A DNA stretch of 64,000 nucleotides from Microbacterium sp. W4I20 (GCF_030816505.1 NZ_JAUSYB010000001.1:1426001-1490000); one strand, 5' to 3'. Counted from the first letter of the stretch, positions 33,003 to 43,218 are shown. Numbers and translations: made by a program. The notes: a model not told the origin generated them from the sequence alone.

Positions 33003-34784
33003 GTGCTTCGCACCCACTCGGCAGGCTCATTGCGAGCCGAGCACATCGGTCAGACCGTCACCCTCGCGGGGTGGGTCGATCGCCGTCGTGATCACGGAGG
33101 AGTCGCTTTCATCGATCTGCGGGATGCGTCGGGCATCGCCCAGGTCGTGATCCGCGACGAGGAGATCGCCCACCCGCTGCGCAACGAGTTCGTGCTCCAG
33201 GTCACGGGTGAGGTGTCGCGACGCCCCGAGGGCAACGCGAACCCCAACCTGCCGACCGGCGACATCGAGCTCATCGCGACCGACGTCGAGGTGTTGAACG
33301 AGTCGGCTCCGCTGCCGTTCCAGGTGTCGACCGCCGTTGCCGACACCGAGACCGTGGGAGAAGAGGCACGCCTCAAGTACCGCTACCTCGACCTGCGTCG
33401 TCCGGCGCAGGCCTCGAACCTGCGCCTGCGCTCGAACGTCTACAAGGCGATCCGCGACGTGCTGCACGGCGAGGACTTCACCGAGGTCGAGACCCCGACG
33501 CTCACGCGCTCGACGCCCGAGGGTGCCCGCGACTTCCTGGTGCCTGCTCGCCTCAGCCCCGGCAGCTGGTACGCGTTGCCGCAGTCGCCGCAGCTGTTCA
33601 AGCAGCTGCTGATGGTCGGCGGCGTCGAGAAGTACTTCCAGATCGCGCGCTGCTATCGCGACGAGGACTTCCGCGCCGACCGCCAGCCGGAGTTCACGCA
33701 GCTCGACATCGAGATGAGCTTCGTCGACCAGGAAGACGTCATCGCGCTGATGGAGTCGCTCGTCGTCGCGATGTGGAAGACGATCGGCGTCGAGGTCTCG
33801 ACCCCGCTGCCCCGCCTGACCTACGCCGACGCCATGGCGAAGTACGGCTCCGACAAGCCCGACCTGCGTTTCGGTCTCGAGCTCGTCGAGGCGACCGAGT
33901 ACTTCGCCGAGACGCCGTTCCGCGTCTTCCAGGCCGAGTATGTCGGTGCGGTGCGGATGCCGGGTGGCGCGAGCCAGCCGCGCAAGCAGCTCGACGCCTG
34001 GCAGGACTGGGCCAAGCAGCGCGGAGCCCGCGGTCTCGCGTACGTCCTGTTCAACGAGGACGGCTCGCTCGGCGGCCCCGCCGCGAAGAACCTGTCCGAG
34101 GCCGAGCAGGCGGGCCTCGCGGCCTTCGTCGGCGCCGAGCCGGGTGACTGCGTCTTCTTCGCCGCCGGTTCGACCAAGGAGAGCCGCGCGCTCCTCGGCG
34201 CCGCCCGCGTCGAGATCGGTCGCCGTCTCGGCTACCTGAACCCCGACGAGTTCGCGTTCACGTGGGTCGTCGACGCGCCGATGTTCGAGCCTGCGGCGGA
34301 TGCCGTCGCATCCGGTGACGTGGCCGTCGGCGCCGGGGCCTGGACGGCCGTGCACCATGCGTTCACCGGCCCCAAGCCGGAGTTCGCCGACACGTTCGAC
34401 ACCGACCCCGCGTCGGCCCTCGCCTACGCGTACGACATCGTCTGCAACGGCTCCGAGCTCGGCGGCGGATCGATCCGCATCCACCGCGAAGACGTGCAGA
34501 AGCGCGTGTTCGAGGTCATGGGCATCAGCGACGAGCAGGCCGACGAGCAGTTCGGCTTCCTGCTCGACGCGTTCAAGTTCGGCGCCCCGCCGCACGGCGG
34601 GATCGCGCTCGGCATGGACCGCGTGCTGCAGCACCTGTCGAAGACCGAGTCGATCCGCGAGGTCATCGCGTTCCCGAAGTCGGGCAACGGTTACGACCCG
34701 CTGACCGCGGCTCCCGCGCCGATCACGCCCGCACAGCGCGCCGAGGCCGGCGTCGACTTCGAGCCCGAGGACGACGAGGCCTGA
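33003..34784 (+). CDS. aspS: Aspartyl-tRNA synthetase
   Basis: Class II synthetase that charges tRNA-Asp. The 593-aa bacterial-type enzyme has the N-terminal OB-fold ([20 protein letters not shown]). The catalytic core follows: [60 protein letters not shown]. The GAD insertion domain (roughly 285-420) follows, then the motif 3 region [13 protein letters not shown]. The start is GTG 33003 with AGAAGGA at suitable spacing. Whether it also charges tRNA-Asn depends on presence of GatCAB and AsnRS elsewhere. A strong hairpin follows the stop. Confidence 0.97.
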   Translation: MLRTHSAGSLRAEHIGQTVTLAGWVDRRRDHGGVAFIDLRDASGIAQVVIRDEEIAHPLRNEFVLQVTGEVSRRPEGNANPNLPTGDIELIATDVEVLNESAPLPFQVSTAVADTETVGEEARLKYRYLDLRRPAQASNLRLRSNVYKAIRDVLHGEDFTEVETPTLTRSTPEGARDFLVPARLSPGSWYALPQSPQLFKQLLMVGGVEKYFQIARCYRDEDFRADRQPEFTQLDIEMSFVDQEDVIALMESLVVAMWKTIGVEVSTPLPRLTYADAMAKYGSDKPDLRFGLELVEATEYFAETPFRVFQAEYVGAVRMPGGASQPRKQLDAWQDWAKQRGARGLAYVLFNEDGSLGGPAAKNLSEAEQAGLAAFVGAEPGDCVFFAAGSTKESRALLGAARVEIGRRLGYLNPDEFAFTWVVDAPMFEPAADAVASGDVAVGAGAWTAVHHAFTGPKPEFADTFDTDPASALAYAYDIVCNGSELGGGSIRIHREDVQKRVFEVMGISDEQADEQFGFLLDAFKFGAPPHGGIALGMDRVLQHLSKTESIREVIAFPKSGNGYDPLTAAPAPITPAQRAEAGVDFEPEDDEA

Positions 34785-34795
34785 GCCGACCGACG

Positions 34796-34825
34796 AGACC
34801 CCGTGCTTTCCGCAGCACGGGGTCT
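34796..34825 (+). terminator. Intrinsic terminator of aspS
   Basis: AGACCCCGTGCT (34796-34807) pairs perfectly with AGCACGGGGTCT (34814-34825) around TTCCGC and is followed by TTGTCG. It stands 11 nt after the aspS stop. Confidence 0.85.
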
Positions 34826-34833
34826 TGTCGTGT

Positions 34834-34935
34834 GCGGTCGCGAGAAATCCGGGCGCCTCGCAAGGCTTCGTGCGCTCCGAAAGGACGGATGCCGGGAATG
34901 CGGCCTTGCGAACCGCGCAATGCCGTCCGGAGCGC
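34834..34935. other. Interleaved inverted repeats (mutually exclusive pairings)
   Basis: TCGCAAGGC (34858-34866) pairs with GCCTTGCGA (34903-34911). GCGCTCC plus GGACGG (34872-34888) pair with CCGTCC plus GGAGCGC (34923-34935). The second pair crosses the first, so the structures exclude each other or form a pseudoknot. It follows the aspS terminator and abuts the stop of the TSUP gene. Confidence 0.55.
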
Positions 34936-35763
34936 TCAGCCCAGCAGCGCGAGCGCCGGCGCGATGTTCTCGTTCCACACGTCGAATCCGAGCTTGCCGA
35001 CGAGCCCGATCACGACGACGAGGAACACGTTGCGGATGAAGCCCGTCCCGCGCGCGATCGCCATCCGCGACCCGAGGTAGCTGCCGGCGATGTTCGCCAC
35101 CGCGAGGATGCCGCCGAGCAGCCACAGCACCGACCCGTGCGGGATGAACAGCAGCAGCGCCCCGAGGTTCGTGGCGAAGTTCACGATCTTGGCCTTGGCG
35201 CTCGCCTGCAGGAAGTCGTAGCCGAGCAGCGCGACCAAGCTGATCACCAGGAACGTGCCCGTGCCGGGTCCGATCATGCCGTCGTAGAAGCCGATCGCGA
35301 GACCCGCCGCGCCGGCCATGATGTGGTGCTTGCGCCCCTGGAAGCGCAGCTGCGTGGCAGCACCCATCTTCGGACGGAACGCCGTGAACAGGGCGACGGC
35401 CAGCAGTGCGACCACGATGATCGGTTTGAAAGCGGCCGGCGGGAGGATAGTGGCGACCGCTGCGCCGCCGAACGAACCGGCGAGCGCGATGCCCGCCATC
35501 GGCAGCGCTGTGCGGATGTCGGGTTTCGCGCGTCGATAGTAGGTGACGCTGCTCGTCGCCGTGCCGAAGACCGATGCGAACTTGTTGGTCGCGAGGGCCT
35601 GGATGGGCGTCATCCCGGGGATCAGCAGCAGCGCGGGCAGCTGGAGCAGTCCGCCGCCGCCGACGACGGCATCCATCCAGCCCGCGGAGAAAGCCGCCAC
35701 GACGATCAGGATCAGCATGCCCCACGTGAGCTGCTCGAGCCCGAGGAGCGCGCCGATGTCCAT
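34936..35763 (-). CDS. TSUP/TauE/SafE-family sulfite or sulfonate exporter-like membrane protein
   Basis: A 275-aa protein with about eight membrane helices in two related halves. The first half has AFSAGWMDAVVGGGGLLQLP and ALATNKFASVFGTATSSVTY; the second has GAAGLAIGFYDGMIGPGTGT. These are the standard TSUP motifs. Members export sulfite, sulfonates or organic anions, and direction is not always certain. No sulfur genes are adjacent. The start ATG 35763 has GGAGGG upstream. It is divergent from the GNAT gene with 25 nt between the starts. Confidence 0.88.
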   Translation of the reverse strand: MDIGALLGLEQLTWGMLILIVVAAFSAGWMDAVVGGGGLLQLPALLLIPGMTPIQALATNKFASVFGTATSSVTYYRRAKPDIRTALPMAGIALAGSFGGAAVATILPPAAFKPIIVVALLAVALFTAFRPKMGAATQLRFQGRKHHIMAGAAGLAIGFYDGMIGPGTGTFLVISLVALLGYDFLQASAKAKIVNFATNLGALLLFIPHGSVLWLLGGILAVANIAGSYLGSRMAIARGTGFIRNVFLVVVIGLVGKLGFDVWNENIAPALALLG

Positions 35764-35788
35764 CCCTCCAGGATGTCAGACTGGGGCC

Positions 35789-36304
35789 ATGCTCGACGCC
35801 CTCCCCCTGCCCCACGTCCTCGAGTCGCGCATCGGCGATGCGACCCTGCGCCGCGCGACGCCGGAGGACGCGGATGCCGTCATCGCGCTCCTCGCGGACG
35901 ACCCGGTCAGTGCGGCACGTGGTGACGTGGCATCCGAAGAAGACCGCCCCGCGTACGTCGCGGGGCTGCGGGAGATCCTCGCCGATCCGTCGAACGACCT
36001 GCTGGTCGCCGAACGCGACGGTGTGATCGTCGGCACGCTGCAGCTGACGTCGATCCCCGGCATGGCCCGTCGGGGCGCGCGTCGCCTGCTCGTCGAGGCC
36101 GTGCGGGTCCGCAGCGACCTGCGCTCCTCCGGCATCGGCTCGGGGATCATGCGCTGGGTGTCCGACTCCGCCGCCCCCGCGCTCGGCGCCGCGATGGTGC
36201 AGCTCACGTCGGATGCGAGCCGCATCGATGCGCACCGCTTCTACGAGCACCTCGGCTACGTCGGGTCGCACAAGGGCTTCAAGTACGCCGTGCCGCAGGA
36301 CTGA
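35789..36304 (+). CDS. GNAT-family N-acetyltransferase
   Basis: A 171-aa acetyltransferase. ATLRRATPEDADAVIALLAD begins the fold, LLVAERDGVIVGTLQLTSIP covers the central strands, and the acetyl-CoA site is VRSDLRSSGIGSGIMRWVSD. The C-terminal RFYEHLGYVGSHKGFKYAV is typical. CAGACT 6 nt before ATG 35789 gives a leaderless start. The promoter region is shared with the divergent TSUP gene. Substrate unknown. Confidence 0.88.
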   Translation: MLDALPLPHVLESRIGDATLRRATPEDADAVIALLADDPVSAARGDVASEEDRPAYVAGLREILADPSNDLLVAERDGVIVGTLQLTSIPGMARRGARRLLVEAVRVRSDLRSSGIGSGIMRWVSDSAAPALGAAMVQLTSDASRIDAHRFYEHLGYVGSHKGFKYAVPQD

Positions 36305-36374
36305 CCACCGTTTCCGCCACGCGCCGGACATCGGTCGTTCACCCGCACCGCTCCGACCGGTAACTCCGCGCCCA

Positions 36375-36413
36375 TAGCCTCCTCTCGCAACCCGTACCGG
36401 CGCTCGCCGGTCA
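36375..36413 (+). promoter_or_regulatory. Promoter and leader hairpin of the solute ABC operon
   Basis: TAGCCT (36375-36380) is a plausible -10 box. The leader then contains ACCGGCG/CGCCGGT (36396-36411), an inverted repeat with a very short loop, before the RBS GAGAGG and ATG 36429. The repeat could be an operator or leader hairpin. Confidence 0.5.
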
Positions 36414-36428
36414 CCCGAGAGGACATTC

Positions 36429-37577
36429 ATGGCTCGCTACACCCGCCGCGCGCGCTTCGGCGCCGGCATCGCTCTGGCCGCCACGGCCGCACTCGCCCTG
36501 TCCGGCTGCGCCACCGCTGCCGACGCCGCCCCCGAGGGCGGCTCTGACGTCGACGCCTCGGCCGCGACGTCGGTCACCGACTTCGGCACGTTCGCCGATC
36601 TCGAGGCCGCAGCCAAGGCCGAGGGCCAGCTCAACGTCATCGCGCTCCCCCGCGACTGGGCCAACTACGGCGAGATCCTCGACCTGTTCGCCGAGAAGTA
36701 CCCGGAGATCACGATCAACGAGGCCTCCCCCGATGTCTCGAGCGCCGAGGAGATCCAGGCCGCCGAGACCAACCAGGGCCTCGACACGGCACCCGACGTG
36801 TTCGACCTCGGCCTGACGGTCGCGCTGCAGAACACCGACACCTTCGCTCCGTACCAGGTGCAGACCTGGGACGACATCCCCGATGAACTCAAGGAGCCGA
36901 CGGGTCTCTTCGTCGGCGACTACGGCGGGTACATGTCGATCGGCTACGACTCCTCGAAGTTCGATGCCCCCGAGTCGCTCGACGACCTGCTGGGCGCCGA
37001 CTACAAGGGCGCCGTCGCCATCAACGGCGACCCGACGCAGGCCGGCGCGGCGTTCGCCGCCGTGGGTCTCGCGACGGTCCAGTCCGACGGCACGCTCGAC
37101 GACTTCCAGCCCGGCATCGACTTCTTCTCGGAGCTGCAGAAGGCCGGCAACCTGCTCAAGGTCGACGTGACCACCGCCACCGTGACGAGCGGCGAGACCC
37201 CGGTCGTCTTCGACTGGGATTACCTGAACGCCGCGCACGCGCAGGGCGACGATGGCAACAAGGACTGGAAGGTCGTCGTGCTCGACGGCACCGGTTACGC
37301 CGGCTACTACAACCAGGCCATCAACAAGGACGCCCCGAACCCCGCAGCCGCGCGCCTGTGGCAGGAGTTCCTCTACAGCGACGAGGTGCAGAACCTGTGG
37401 CTGAAGGGTGGCGCGCGCCCGGCCCGCATGCAGGCGATGACGGATGCCGGCACGATCGACGCCGACCTCGCAGCAGCCCTCCCCGAGGTGCCCGCCGAGA
37501 CCGTCGTCCCCACCGAGGAGCAGTCCACGAACGCCGGCACCCTGCTCGGCGAGAAGTGGGCGACGGCCGTCCAGTGA
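36429..37577 (+). CDS. ABC solute-binding lipoprotein (iron/polyamine/phosphonate-type)
   Basis: Extracytoplasmic receptor of a four-gene importer. The 382-aa precursor has a signal ending LALSGC with lipidated Cys 27. The body belongs to the Fe3+/putrescine/2-aminoethylphosphonate class of binding proteins (LEAAAKAEGQLNVIALPRDW, LFAEKYPEITINEASPD, DVFDLGLTVALQ). RBS GAGAGG precedes ATG 36429. The stop overlaps the next gene by 4 nt (GTGA). The ligand is not deducible; Tyr ligands typical of FbpA iron proteins are not obvious, which slightly favours an organic cation or phosphonate. Confidence 0.9.
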   Translation: MARYTRRARFGAGIALAATAALALSGCATAADAAPEGGSDVDASAATSVTDFGTFADLEAAAKAEGQLNVIALPRDWANYGEILDLFAEKYPEITINEASPDVSSAEEIQAAETNQGLDTAPDVFDLGLTVALQNTDTFAPYQVQTWDDIPDELKEPTGLFVGDYGGYMSIGYDSSKFDAPESLDDLLGADYKGAVAINGDPTQAGAAFAAVGLATVQSDGTLDDFQPGIDFFSELQKAGNLLKVDVTTATVTSGETPVVFDWDYLNAAHAQGDDGNKDWKVVVLDGTGYAGYYNQAINKDAPNPAAARLWQEFLYSDEVQNLWLKGGARPARMQAMTDAGTIDADLAAALPEVPAETVVPTEEQSTNAGTLLGEKWATAVQ

Positions 37578-38524
37578 CGACACTGACCGTCGCGGGGGCG
37601 GATGCTGCGGCATCCGCCCCCGTTCCCCCTCAGGAGAGCGGCGCCGGGTCCTCGCAGCACGCGGGGGCCCGGCAGTCCGCTCCCTCGTGGGCCTGGCTGG
37701 GGCTCGTGCCGTTCGCCGCCTACGTGATCCTGTTCCTCGCGGTGCCGACGGTCCTGGCCGTCGGCTCCGGGTTCTTCACCGAGGATGGCGCCTTCACCTG
37801 GACGAACGTGTCGGCGCTCGGCGACCCGCTCGTCCTGACCACGTTCGCCAACTCGGCCGGTCTCTCGTTGCTGACGGCCGTCGTGGGAGCCGTCGTCGGC
37901 GCCCTCGTCTGCTACGCGCTCCTCGGCATGAATCCGGAGGGTGCGATCCGTTCGACGGTGGATGCCGCGGCCGGAGTCCTCGCGCAGTTCGGCGGCGTCA
38001 TGCTCGCCTTCGTGTTCATCTCGGCCATCGGCATCCAGGGCGTCATCACCGTCTTCCTCAGGGACTCGTTCGGGATGAACATCTACGAGAACGGCACCTG
38101 GCTCTACGAGCTCCCCGGTCTCGTGCTGCCTTACATCTACTTCCAGATCCCGCTGATGGTGATCACGTTCATGCCGGCCCTCGCGGCGCTCAAGCCGCAG
38201 TGGTCCGAGGCGAATCTCACGCTCGGCGGCACGCGCGCGAGCTTCTGGCTGCGCATCGGAATCCCTGTGCTCGCCCCCTCGTTCCTGGCAAGTCTGCTGC
38301 TGCTCTTCGCGAACTCGTTCTCGTCCTACGCGACCGCTGCGGCGCTCGCCAGCCAGGGATCGCAGATCGTGCCGCTGCAGATCCGCACCGCGCTCACCAG
38401 CGAGACGGTGCTCGGCCGGGAGAACCTCGCCGGGGCCCTCGCCCTCGGAATGATCGTCGTCGTCGGAGTCGTCATGGGCCTGTACTCCCTCATCCAGCGC
38501 CGAGCAGCGAGGTGGCAGTCATGA
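37574..38524 (+). CDS. ABC permease, PotB/FbpB-like
   Basis: A 316-aa membrane permease with six helices and the inner-membrane coupling motif in LKPQWSEANLTLGGTRASFW, the EAA loop. The first 40 residues are Ala/Pro/Ser-rich and cytoplasmic. The start is GTG 37574, overlapping the binding-protein stop (GTGA). It pairs with the second permease, whose ATG overlaps its own stop. Together with the TOBE-containing ATPase it forms a classical polyamine/iron/phosphonate importer layout. Confidence 0.9.
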   Translation: MTTLTVAGADAAASAPVPPQESGAGSSQHAGARQSAPSWAWLGLVPFAAYVILFLAVPTVLAVGSGFFTEDGAFTWTNVSALGDPLVLTTFANSAGLSLLTAVVGAVVGALVCYALLGMNPEGAIRSTVDAAAGVLAQFGGVMLAFVFISAIGIQGVITVFLRDSFGMNIYENGTWLYELPGLVLPYIYFQIPLMVITFMPALAALKPQWSEANLTLGGTRASFWLRIGIPVLAPSFLASLLLLFANSFSSYATAAALASQGSQIVPLQIRTALTSETVLGRENLAGALALGMIVVVGVVMGLYSLIQRRAARWQS

Positions 38525-39315
38525 ACCGTCTCGGACCGTCGCTCACCACCCGGTGGGTCATCGGCATCGTGGTCGGCGCGTTCTTCGCGATCCCTCTGCT
38601 GTCGACCCTGCTCTTCACGCTGCGCGACCCGGCCGGAGGGCTCTCGCTCGCCCGTTGGATCGATCTGTTCGACCCGGCGTCGGCCGCGGCGATCAAGCCG
38701 ATCATGACCGGCCTCGGCAACTCGCTGATCCTGGCCCTGGTGACCGTCGTGATCGTGCTCCTCCTGCTCGCGCCGACGATGATCCTGCTGAACCTGCGCT
38801 TCCCGAAGCTGAGGCCGGTGTTCGAGTTCGCCGTGCTGCTGCCGATCTCGATCCCCGCGATCGTGCTCGTCGTCGGTCTCGCGCCGATCTACCTGCAGAT
38901 CGGGCGCGCGCTCGGCACCGGCACCTGGACGCTCGCGTTCGCCTACGGCATCACCGTGCTGCCCTTCGCCTTCCGGTCCATCCAGGCCTCGATCGACGCG
39001 GCCGACCTCAAGACGCTCTCCGAAGCCGCGCGCTCCCTCGGTGCGAGCTGGCCGACGGTGGTGCTGACCGTGCTCGCCCCGAACCTGCGACAGGGTCTCC
39101 TCTCGGCATCCCTCATCTCGATCGCCGTCGTGCTGGGCGAGTTCACGATCGCCTCGCTGCTGAACCGTCAGGTGTTCCAGACCGCCATGGTGGTCGCGAA
39201 CAAACAGGATCCCTACGCTCCGGCGATCTTCACCCTCCTCGCGCTGCTGTTCGTCTTCCTCCTGCTCCTCGCCATCGGCCGCCTCGCACGCGGCCCCCGA
39301 AAGGCCCGCTCATGA
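38521..39315 (+). CDS. ABC permease, PotC/FbpB-like
   Basis: A 264-aa second permease of the importer. It has six helices, with the EAA motif in LKTLSEAARSLGASWPTVVL and VLLPISIPAIVLVVGLAPIY as a central helix. ATG 38521 overlaps the previous stop (ATGA), and its stop overlaps the ATPase start in the same way. All four genes are therefore translationally coupled and should be made in fixed ratio. Confidence 0.9.
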   Translation: MNRLGPSLTTRWVIGIVVGAFFAIPLLSTLLFTLRDPAGGLSLARWIDLFDPASAAAIKPIMTGLGNSLILALVTVVIVLLLLAPTMILLNLRFPKLRPVFEFAVLLPISIPAIVLVVGLAPIYLQIGRALGTGTWTLAFAYGITVLPFAFRSIQASIDAADLKTLSEAARSLGASWPTVVLTVLAPNLRQGLLSASLISIAVVLGEFTIASLLNRQVFQTAMVVANKQDPYAPAIFTLLALLFVFLLLLAIGRLARGPRKARS

Positions 39316-40403
39316 CGCTCGACCACAGTCTTCCGGCCACCGCCGACAACGTGCTGCTCGCCGAGGCGGGCGAAGGCACCCGCGTCGAACTGCGCGGCAT
39401 CGTCAAGAGCTACGCCGGCACCCGCGTGCTGCACGGCGTCGACCTCGACATCGCACCCGGCGAGTTCGTCTCCCTGCTCGGCCCCTCGGGCTGCGGCAAG
39501 ACCACGCTGCTACGTGTGCTCGCGGGGCTCGAGGGTGCCGACGAAGGCGCCGTGCTCCTGGGCAGCGGCGATGTCTCGCGCGTGCCGACGAACAAGCGCG
39601 ACATCGGCATGGTGTTCCAGTCGTACTCGCTGTTCCCGCACCTGAACGTGAGCGACAACACCGCCTTCGGGCTGCGACGGCGGGGAACAGGGAAGGCGGA
39701 TGCCGCGCGGCGCTCGCTCGACGCCCTGGCCCTCGTCGGTCTGGCCGACTTCGCCGACCGGTACCCGCACCAGCTCTCGGGCGGTCAGCAGCAGCGCGTC
39801 GCGCTCGCTCGTGCGCTCGTCACCGAGCCCAAGGTGCTGCTGCTCGACGAGCCGCTGTCGGCCCTCGACGCGAAGGTGCGCGTGCAGCTGCGCGACGAGA
39901 TCCGACGCATCCAGCTGCGCCTCGGCATCACCACGGTGTTCGTGACGCACGACCAGGAGGAGGCGCTGGCCGTCTCGGACCGGATCGCGGTCATGAGCTC
40001 CGGACGCATCGAGCAGATCGGTTCGCCGGAGCAGCTGTACACGACCCCGTCGTCGGCCGGAGTCGCCGCGTTCGTCGGGCTCTCCAGCGTGGTGTCGGGC
40101 GTGGCCGAGGGCGATCACGTGATGGTGTGGGGGCAGGCCCTGCCGCTGCAGACCCCCGCCGACGGGCCTGTCGACGTGTACCTCCGGCCTGAGAACGTGT
40201 ACTTCGCGTCGGAGGCGGATGCTGCGACCGACGCGCTCGTCGAGGAGAGCACGTTCCTCGGCAGCATGCGACGGACGCTGGTGCGCACGGAGTCCGGCGA
40301 GCTCGTGCGGGTGCAGCACGCCCCCGGCATCCGCCCCGCCTTCGGCGACCGCGTGCGCATCGCCGTCCGTCCGGAGCCCGTGGCCGTGCACCCGCGCGGC
40401 TGA
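39312..40403 (+). CDS. ABC ATPase with TOBE domain (PotA/FbpC-like)
   Basis: A 363-aa ATPase of the importer. Walker A is GPSGCGKTT, the Q-loop lies in GMVFQSYSLFPHLNV, the signature is [15 protein letters not shown], Walker B is LLLDEPLSALDAKV, and the switch His is in VFVTHDQEEALAV. Residues about 285-363 form a TOBE/OB domain (VDVYLRPENVYFASE, GDRVRIAVRPEPVAV) that often senses substrate or regulatory proteins. ATG 39312 overlaps the permease stop. A 21-bp perfect hairpin follows the stop by 8 nt. Confidence 0.93.
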   Translation: MTLDHSLPATADNVLLAEAGEGTRVELRGIVKSYAGTRVLHGVDLDIAPGEFVSLLGPSGCGKTTLLRVLAGLEGADEGAVLLGSGDVSRVPTNKRDIGMVFQSYSLFPHLNVSDNTAFGLRRRGTGKADAARRSLDALALVGLADFADRYPHQLSGGQQQRVALARALVTEPKVLLLDEPLSALDAKVRVQLRDEIRRIQLRLGITTVFVTHDQEEALAVSDRIAVMSSGRIEQIGSPEQLYTTPSSAGVAAFVGLSSVVSGVAEGDHVMVWGQALPLQTPADGPVDVYLRPENVYFASEADAATDALVEESTFLGSMRRTLVRTESGELVRVQHAPGIRPAFGDRVRIAVRPEPVAVHPRG

Positions 40404-40410
40404 TATACCT

Positions 40411-40469
40411 TTCGAATCGCGCAACTGGGGCCTATCGGGGCCGAATAAGCCCCAGTTGCGCGATTCGAA
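40411..40469. terminator. Perfect 21-bp intergenic hairpin
   Basis: Arms 40411-40431 and 40449-40469 are exact inverse complements over 21 bp with a 17-nt loop. The arm begins TTCGAATCGCGCAACTGGGG, so its first 14 bases match the hairpin at 31798-31858. There is no T-run. It lies after the ABC ATPase stop. Confidence 0.8.
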
Positions 40470-40562
40470 GAGCAGGACGGGCGCTCTTCCCTCGGCAGGA
40501 CTGGGAGGGATAGCGTGAGGCCGAGCGGTCGACCCCCCGACCCGTCAGAGAGAGGACGCCTC

Positions 40563-40739
40563 ATGGCAGGCACGTTCGAGCTGTACACCGACAAGTCCGG
40601 CGAGTACCGGTTCACCCTGAAGGCGAGCAACGGAGAGCCCATCGCCAGCGGCGAGGGATACTCCTCGAAGTCCGCCGCTCTCGCCGGCATCGAATCGGTC
40701 CGCCGCAACGCCGCGGATGCCGAGGTCGTCGAGCGCTGA
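40563..40739 (+). CDS. DUF1508 (YegP-type) small protein
   Basis: A 58-aa single-repeat YegP/DUF1508 protein: FELYTDKSGEYRFTLKASNG then ASGEGYSSKSAALAGIESVR. Proteins of this family form a small alpha/beta fold in tandem pairs; the single-copy form would have to dimerise. The function is unknown. ATG 40563 is preceded by GAGAGAGGAC. An upstream in-frame ATG exists but lacks a RBS. Confidence 0.88.
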   Translation: MAGTFELYTDKSGEYRFTLKASNGEPIASGEGYSSKSAALAGIESVRRNAADAEVVER

Positions 40740-40761
40740 ACCCGACACTCCGCAGAATCAC

Positions 40762-40799
40762 CGAGACCCCCTGAGGCATCGCTGCATCAGGGGGTCTCG
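40762..40799. terminator. Bidirectional terminator between convergent genes
   Basis: CGAGACCCCCTGA (40762-40774) pairs perfectly with TCAGGGGGTCTCG (40787-40799), loop 12 nt. It lies between the DUF1508 stop and the convergent stop of the amino acid ABC ATPase. Confidence 0.85.
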
Positions 40800-40815
40800 T
40801 CGTGAAATCGCAGTG

Positions 40816-41567
<752 letters not shown>

Positions 41568-41571
<4 letters not shown>

Positions 41572-42365
41572 CGCTGCCTTGCCATCCGTCGTTCCAGGTA
41601 CGCACTGAAGCGCGTGAGAGGGATCGTCACGATCAGGTACAGGATCGCCGCCATGATCAGCGGCGTCGCGTTCGTGTTCTGCGTCGCCGCGTCACGGGCG
41701 AAGTTCGTCAGCTCCTTCGACCAGATGAACGTTCCCGCGACGAAGAGCAGCGAGGTGTCCTTCAGCAGCAGCACGAACTCGTTCGTGAGCGGCGGGATGA
41801 TGATGCGGAAGCCCTGCGGCACGATGATCCAGAACGTCGTCTTCATGGGCGACATGCCGAGCGATCGGGCCGCCTCCGTCTGGCCCTTCGGAACAGCCTG
41901 GATGCCGGCACGGATGGTCTCCGCCATGTAGGCCGAGGCCACCAGGATGAGACCGATCAGCCCGAGCACGACCGGTCCGCCGAGGTCGCGGCCCGAGACC
42001 CCGGACGCGATCGGCAGGATGAACGCCACGCCGAAGATCGTGAGGATCGCGGGAAGTCCGCGGAACAGTTCGATCCACGCGGTGGCGATCCACCGGAACG
42101 GACCGATGCTGGAGAGCTTCAGCAGGGCGAGGATGATGCCGAGCAGGAGCCCCGCCGCGAAGGCCACGGCGGTGAACCAGATGGTGTTGACGAGAGCGGT
42201 CGTAATGATCCCGGGGAACATCTTGACCGCGACCTCAGGATTGAAGAACAGCGGTCCGATCTTCGCCCAGTTGGTCGTGACCGCCGCCCAGACGACGATC
42301 GCGATCAGCACCGCGTAGACGATGTACCGATAGAGCTTCTGCTTGGTGGTTCGCCTCAACGCCAT
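41568..42365 (-). CDS. Polar amino acid ABC transporter permease (GlnP-like)
   Basis: A 265-aa permease of the HisM/GlnP group. It has a basic N-terminus, about five or six helices, and the EAA-type loop ([32 protein letters not shown]). I choose ATG 42365, preceded by GAAGGGA at 8 nt; a TTG two codons earlier is the longer alternative. The stop overlaps the ATPase start. It should form a homodimeric channel with the adjacent ATPase. Confidence 0.92.
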
Positions 42366-42399
42366 CGTCAAGGTCCCTTCGATCCTCGCCCGCCCCGCG

Positions 42400-43218
42400 T
42401 CACTTGACCCCGAGGTAGGTGTCGTAGATCTTCTGGTACTCGCCGTTGTCCTGGAGCTTCTTCAGCGCGCCGTTGACCGCGTCGAGAAGCTCATCCTTCT
42501 CGCCCTTCGCGAAGGCGAAGCCGTACTGCTCGTCGGTGTTGTACGTCTCGACGATCTTGTAGGCGGAGTCATCCTGCTCGTGCACGTAGTTCACCGGCTG
42601 GTCCTGCAGGATCGCATCGATCAGGCCCGACTGCATGGCCGGCCACAGCTCACCGTCGGAGGGGTACTGCACGATCTGCGCGCCCTTCGCGTTCTCGGTC
42701 GCGTAGCTCTCGCCCGTCGTGCCCTGCTGCACACCGACGTTCTTGCCGTCCAGGTCGTCGATCGACTTGATGTCGGAATCGGCGCTCACCAGCAGCGACT
42801 GCAGCGAGTCGACGTAGGGGTCGGAGAAGTCGATGTTCGCCTTGCGCTCGTCGGTGATCGTCATCGCCGAAGCGCCGACATCACACGTGCCCGCGGCGAG
42901 CGTCGTTCCGGACTGGAGTGCGTCGAATCCGACATCCTGCACGGAGATCTTGAGGTCGAGCTCCTTCGCGATCGCGGTGAGCAGATCGATGTCGAAGCCG
43001 ATGTACTCTCCGTTGTCGCCCTCGAACTCGAAGGGTGCGTAAGGGATGTCGGAGCAGACGGTCAGCGTGCCCGCCTCGACAAGGCCGTACTCGTCACCCG
43101 CTGCCGGCTCTCCGCCGCCTTCGGAACCGTTGCCTCCCGCGCCGGTGGCGCATCCGGTGAGGACGAGGGTGGCGGTGGCCGCGAGGGCGAGACCGGCGAC
43201 GAGGGTGCGACGTTGCAT
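42400..43218 (-). CDS. Polar amino acid-binding lipoprotein (SBP family 3)
   Basis: A 272-aa receptor for the amino acid importer. The signal ends LVLTGC with lipidated Cys 23. The family-3 motifs are LTVCSDIPYAPFEFEGDNGE, YIGFDIDLLTAIAKELDLKI, and AMTITDERKANIDFSDPYVD. KNVGVQQGTTGESYA lines the domain hinge. RBS TAGGAG precedes ATG 43218. The upstream region (43219-43360) holds a TTAGAT -10-like box near 43268 on this strand. Substrate is a polar or charged amino acid. Confidence 0.94.
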   Translation of the reverse strand: MQRRTLVAGLALAATATLVLTGCATGAGGNGSEGGGEPAAGDEYGLVEAGTLTVCSDIPYAPFEFEGDNGEYIGFDIDLLTAIAKELDLKISVQDVGFDALQSGTTLAAGTCDVGASAMTITDERKANIDFSDPYVDSLQSLLVSADSDIKSIDDLDGKNVGVQQGTTGESYATENAKGAQIVQYPSDGELWPAMQSGLIDAILQDQPVNYVHEQDDSAYKIVETYNTDEQYGFAFAKGEKDELLDAVNGALKKLQDNGEYQKIYDTYLGVK

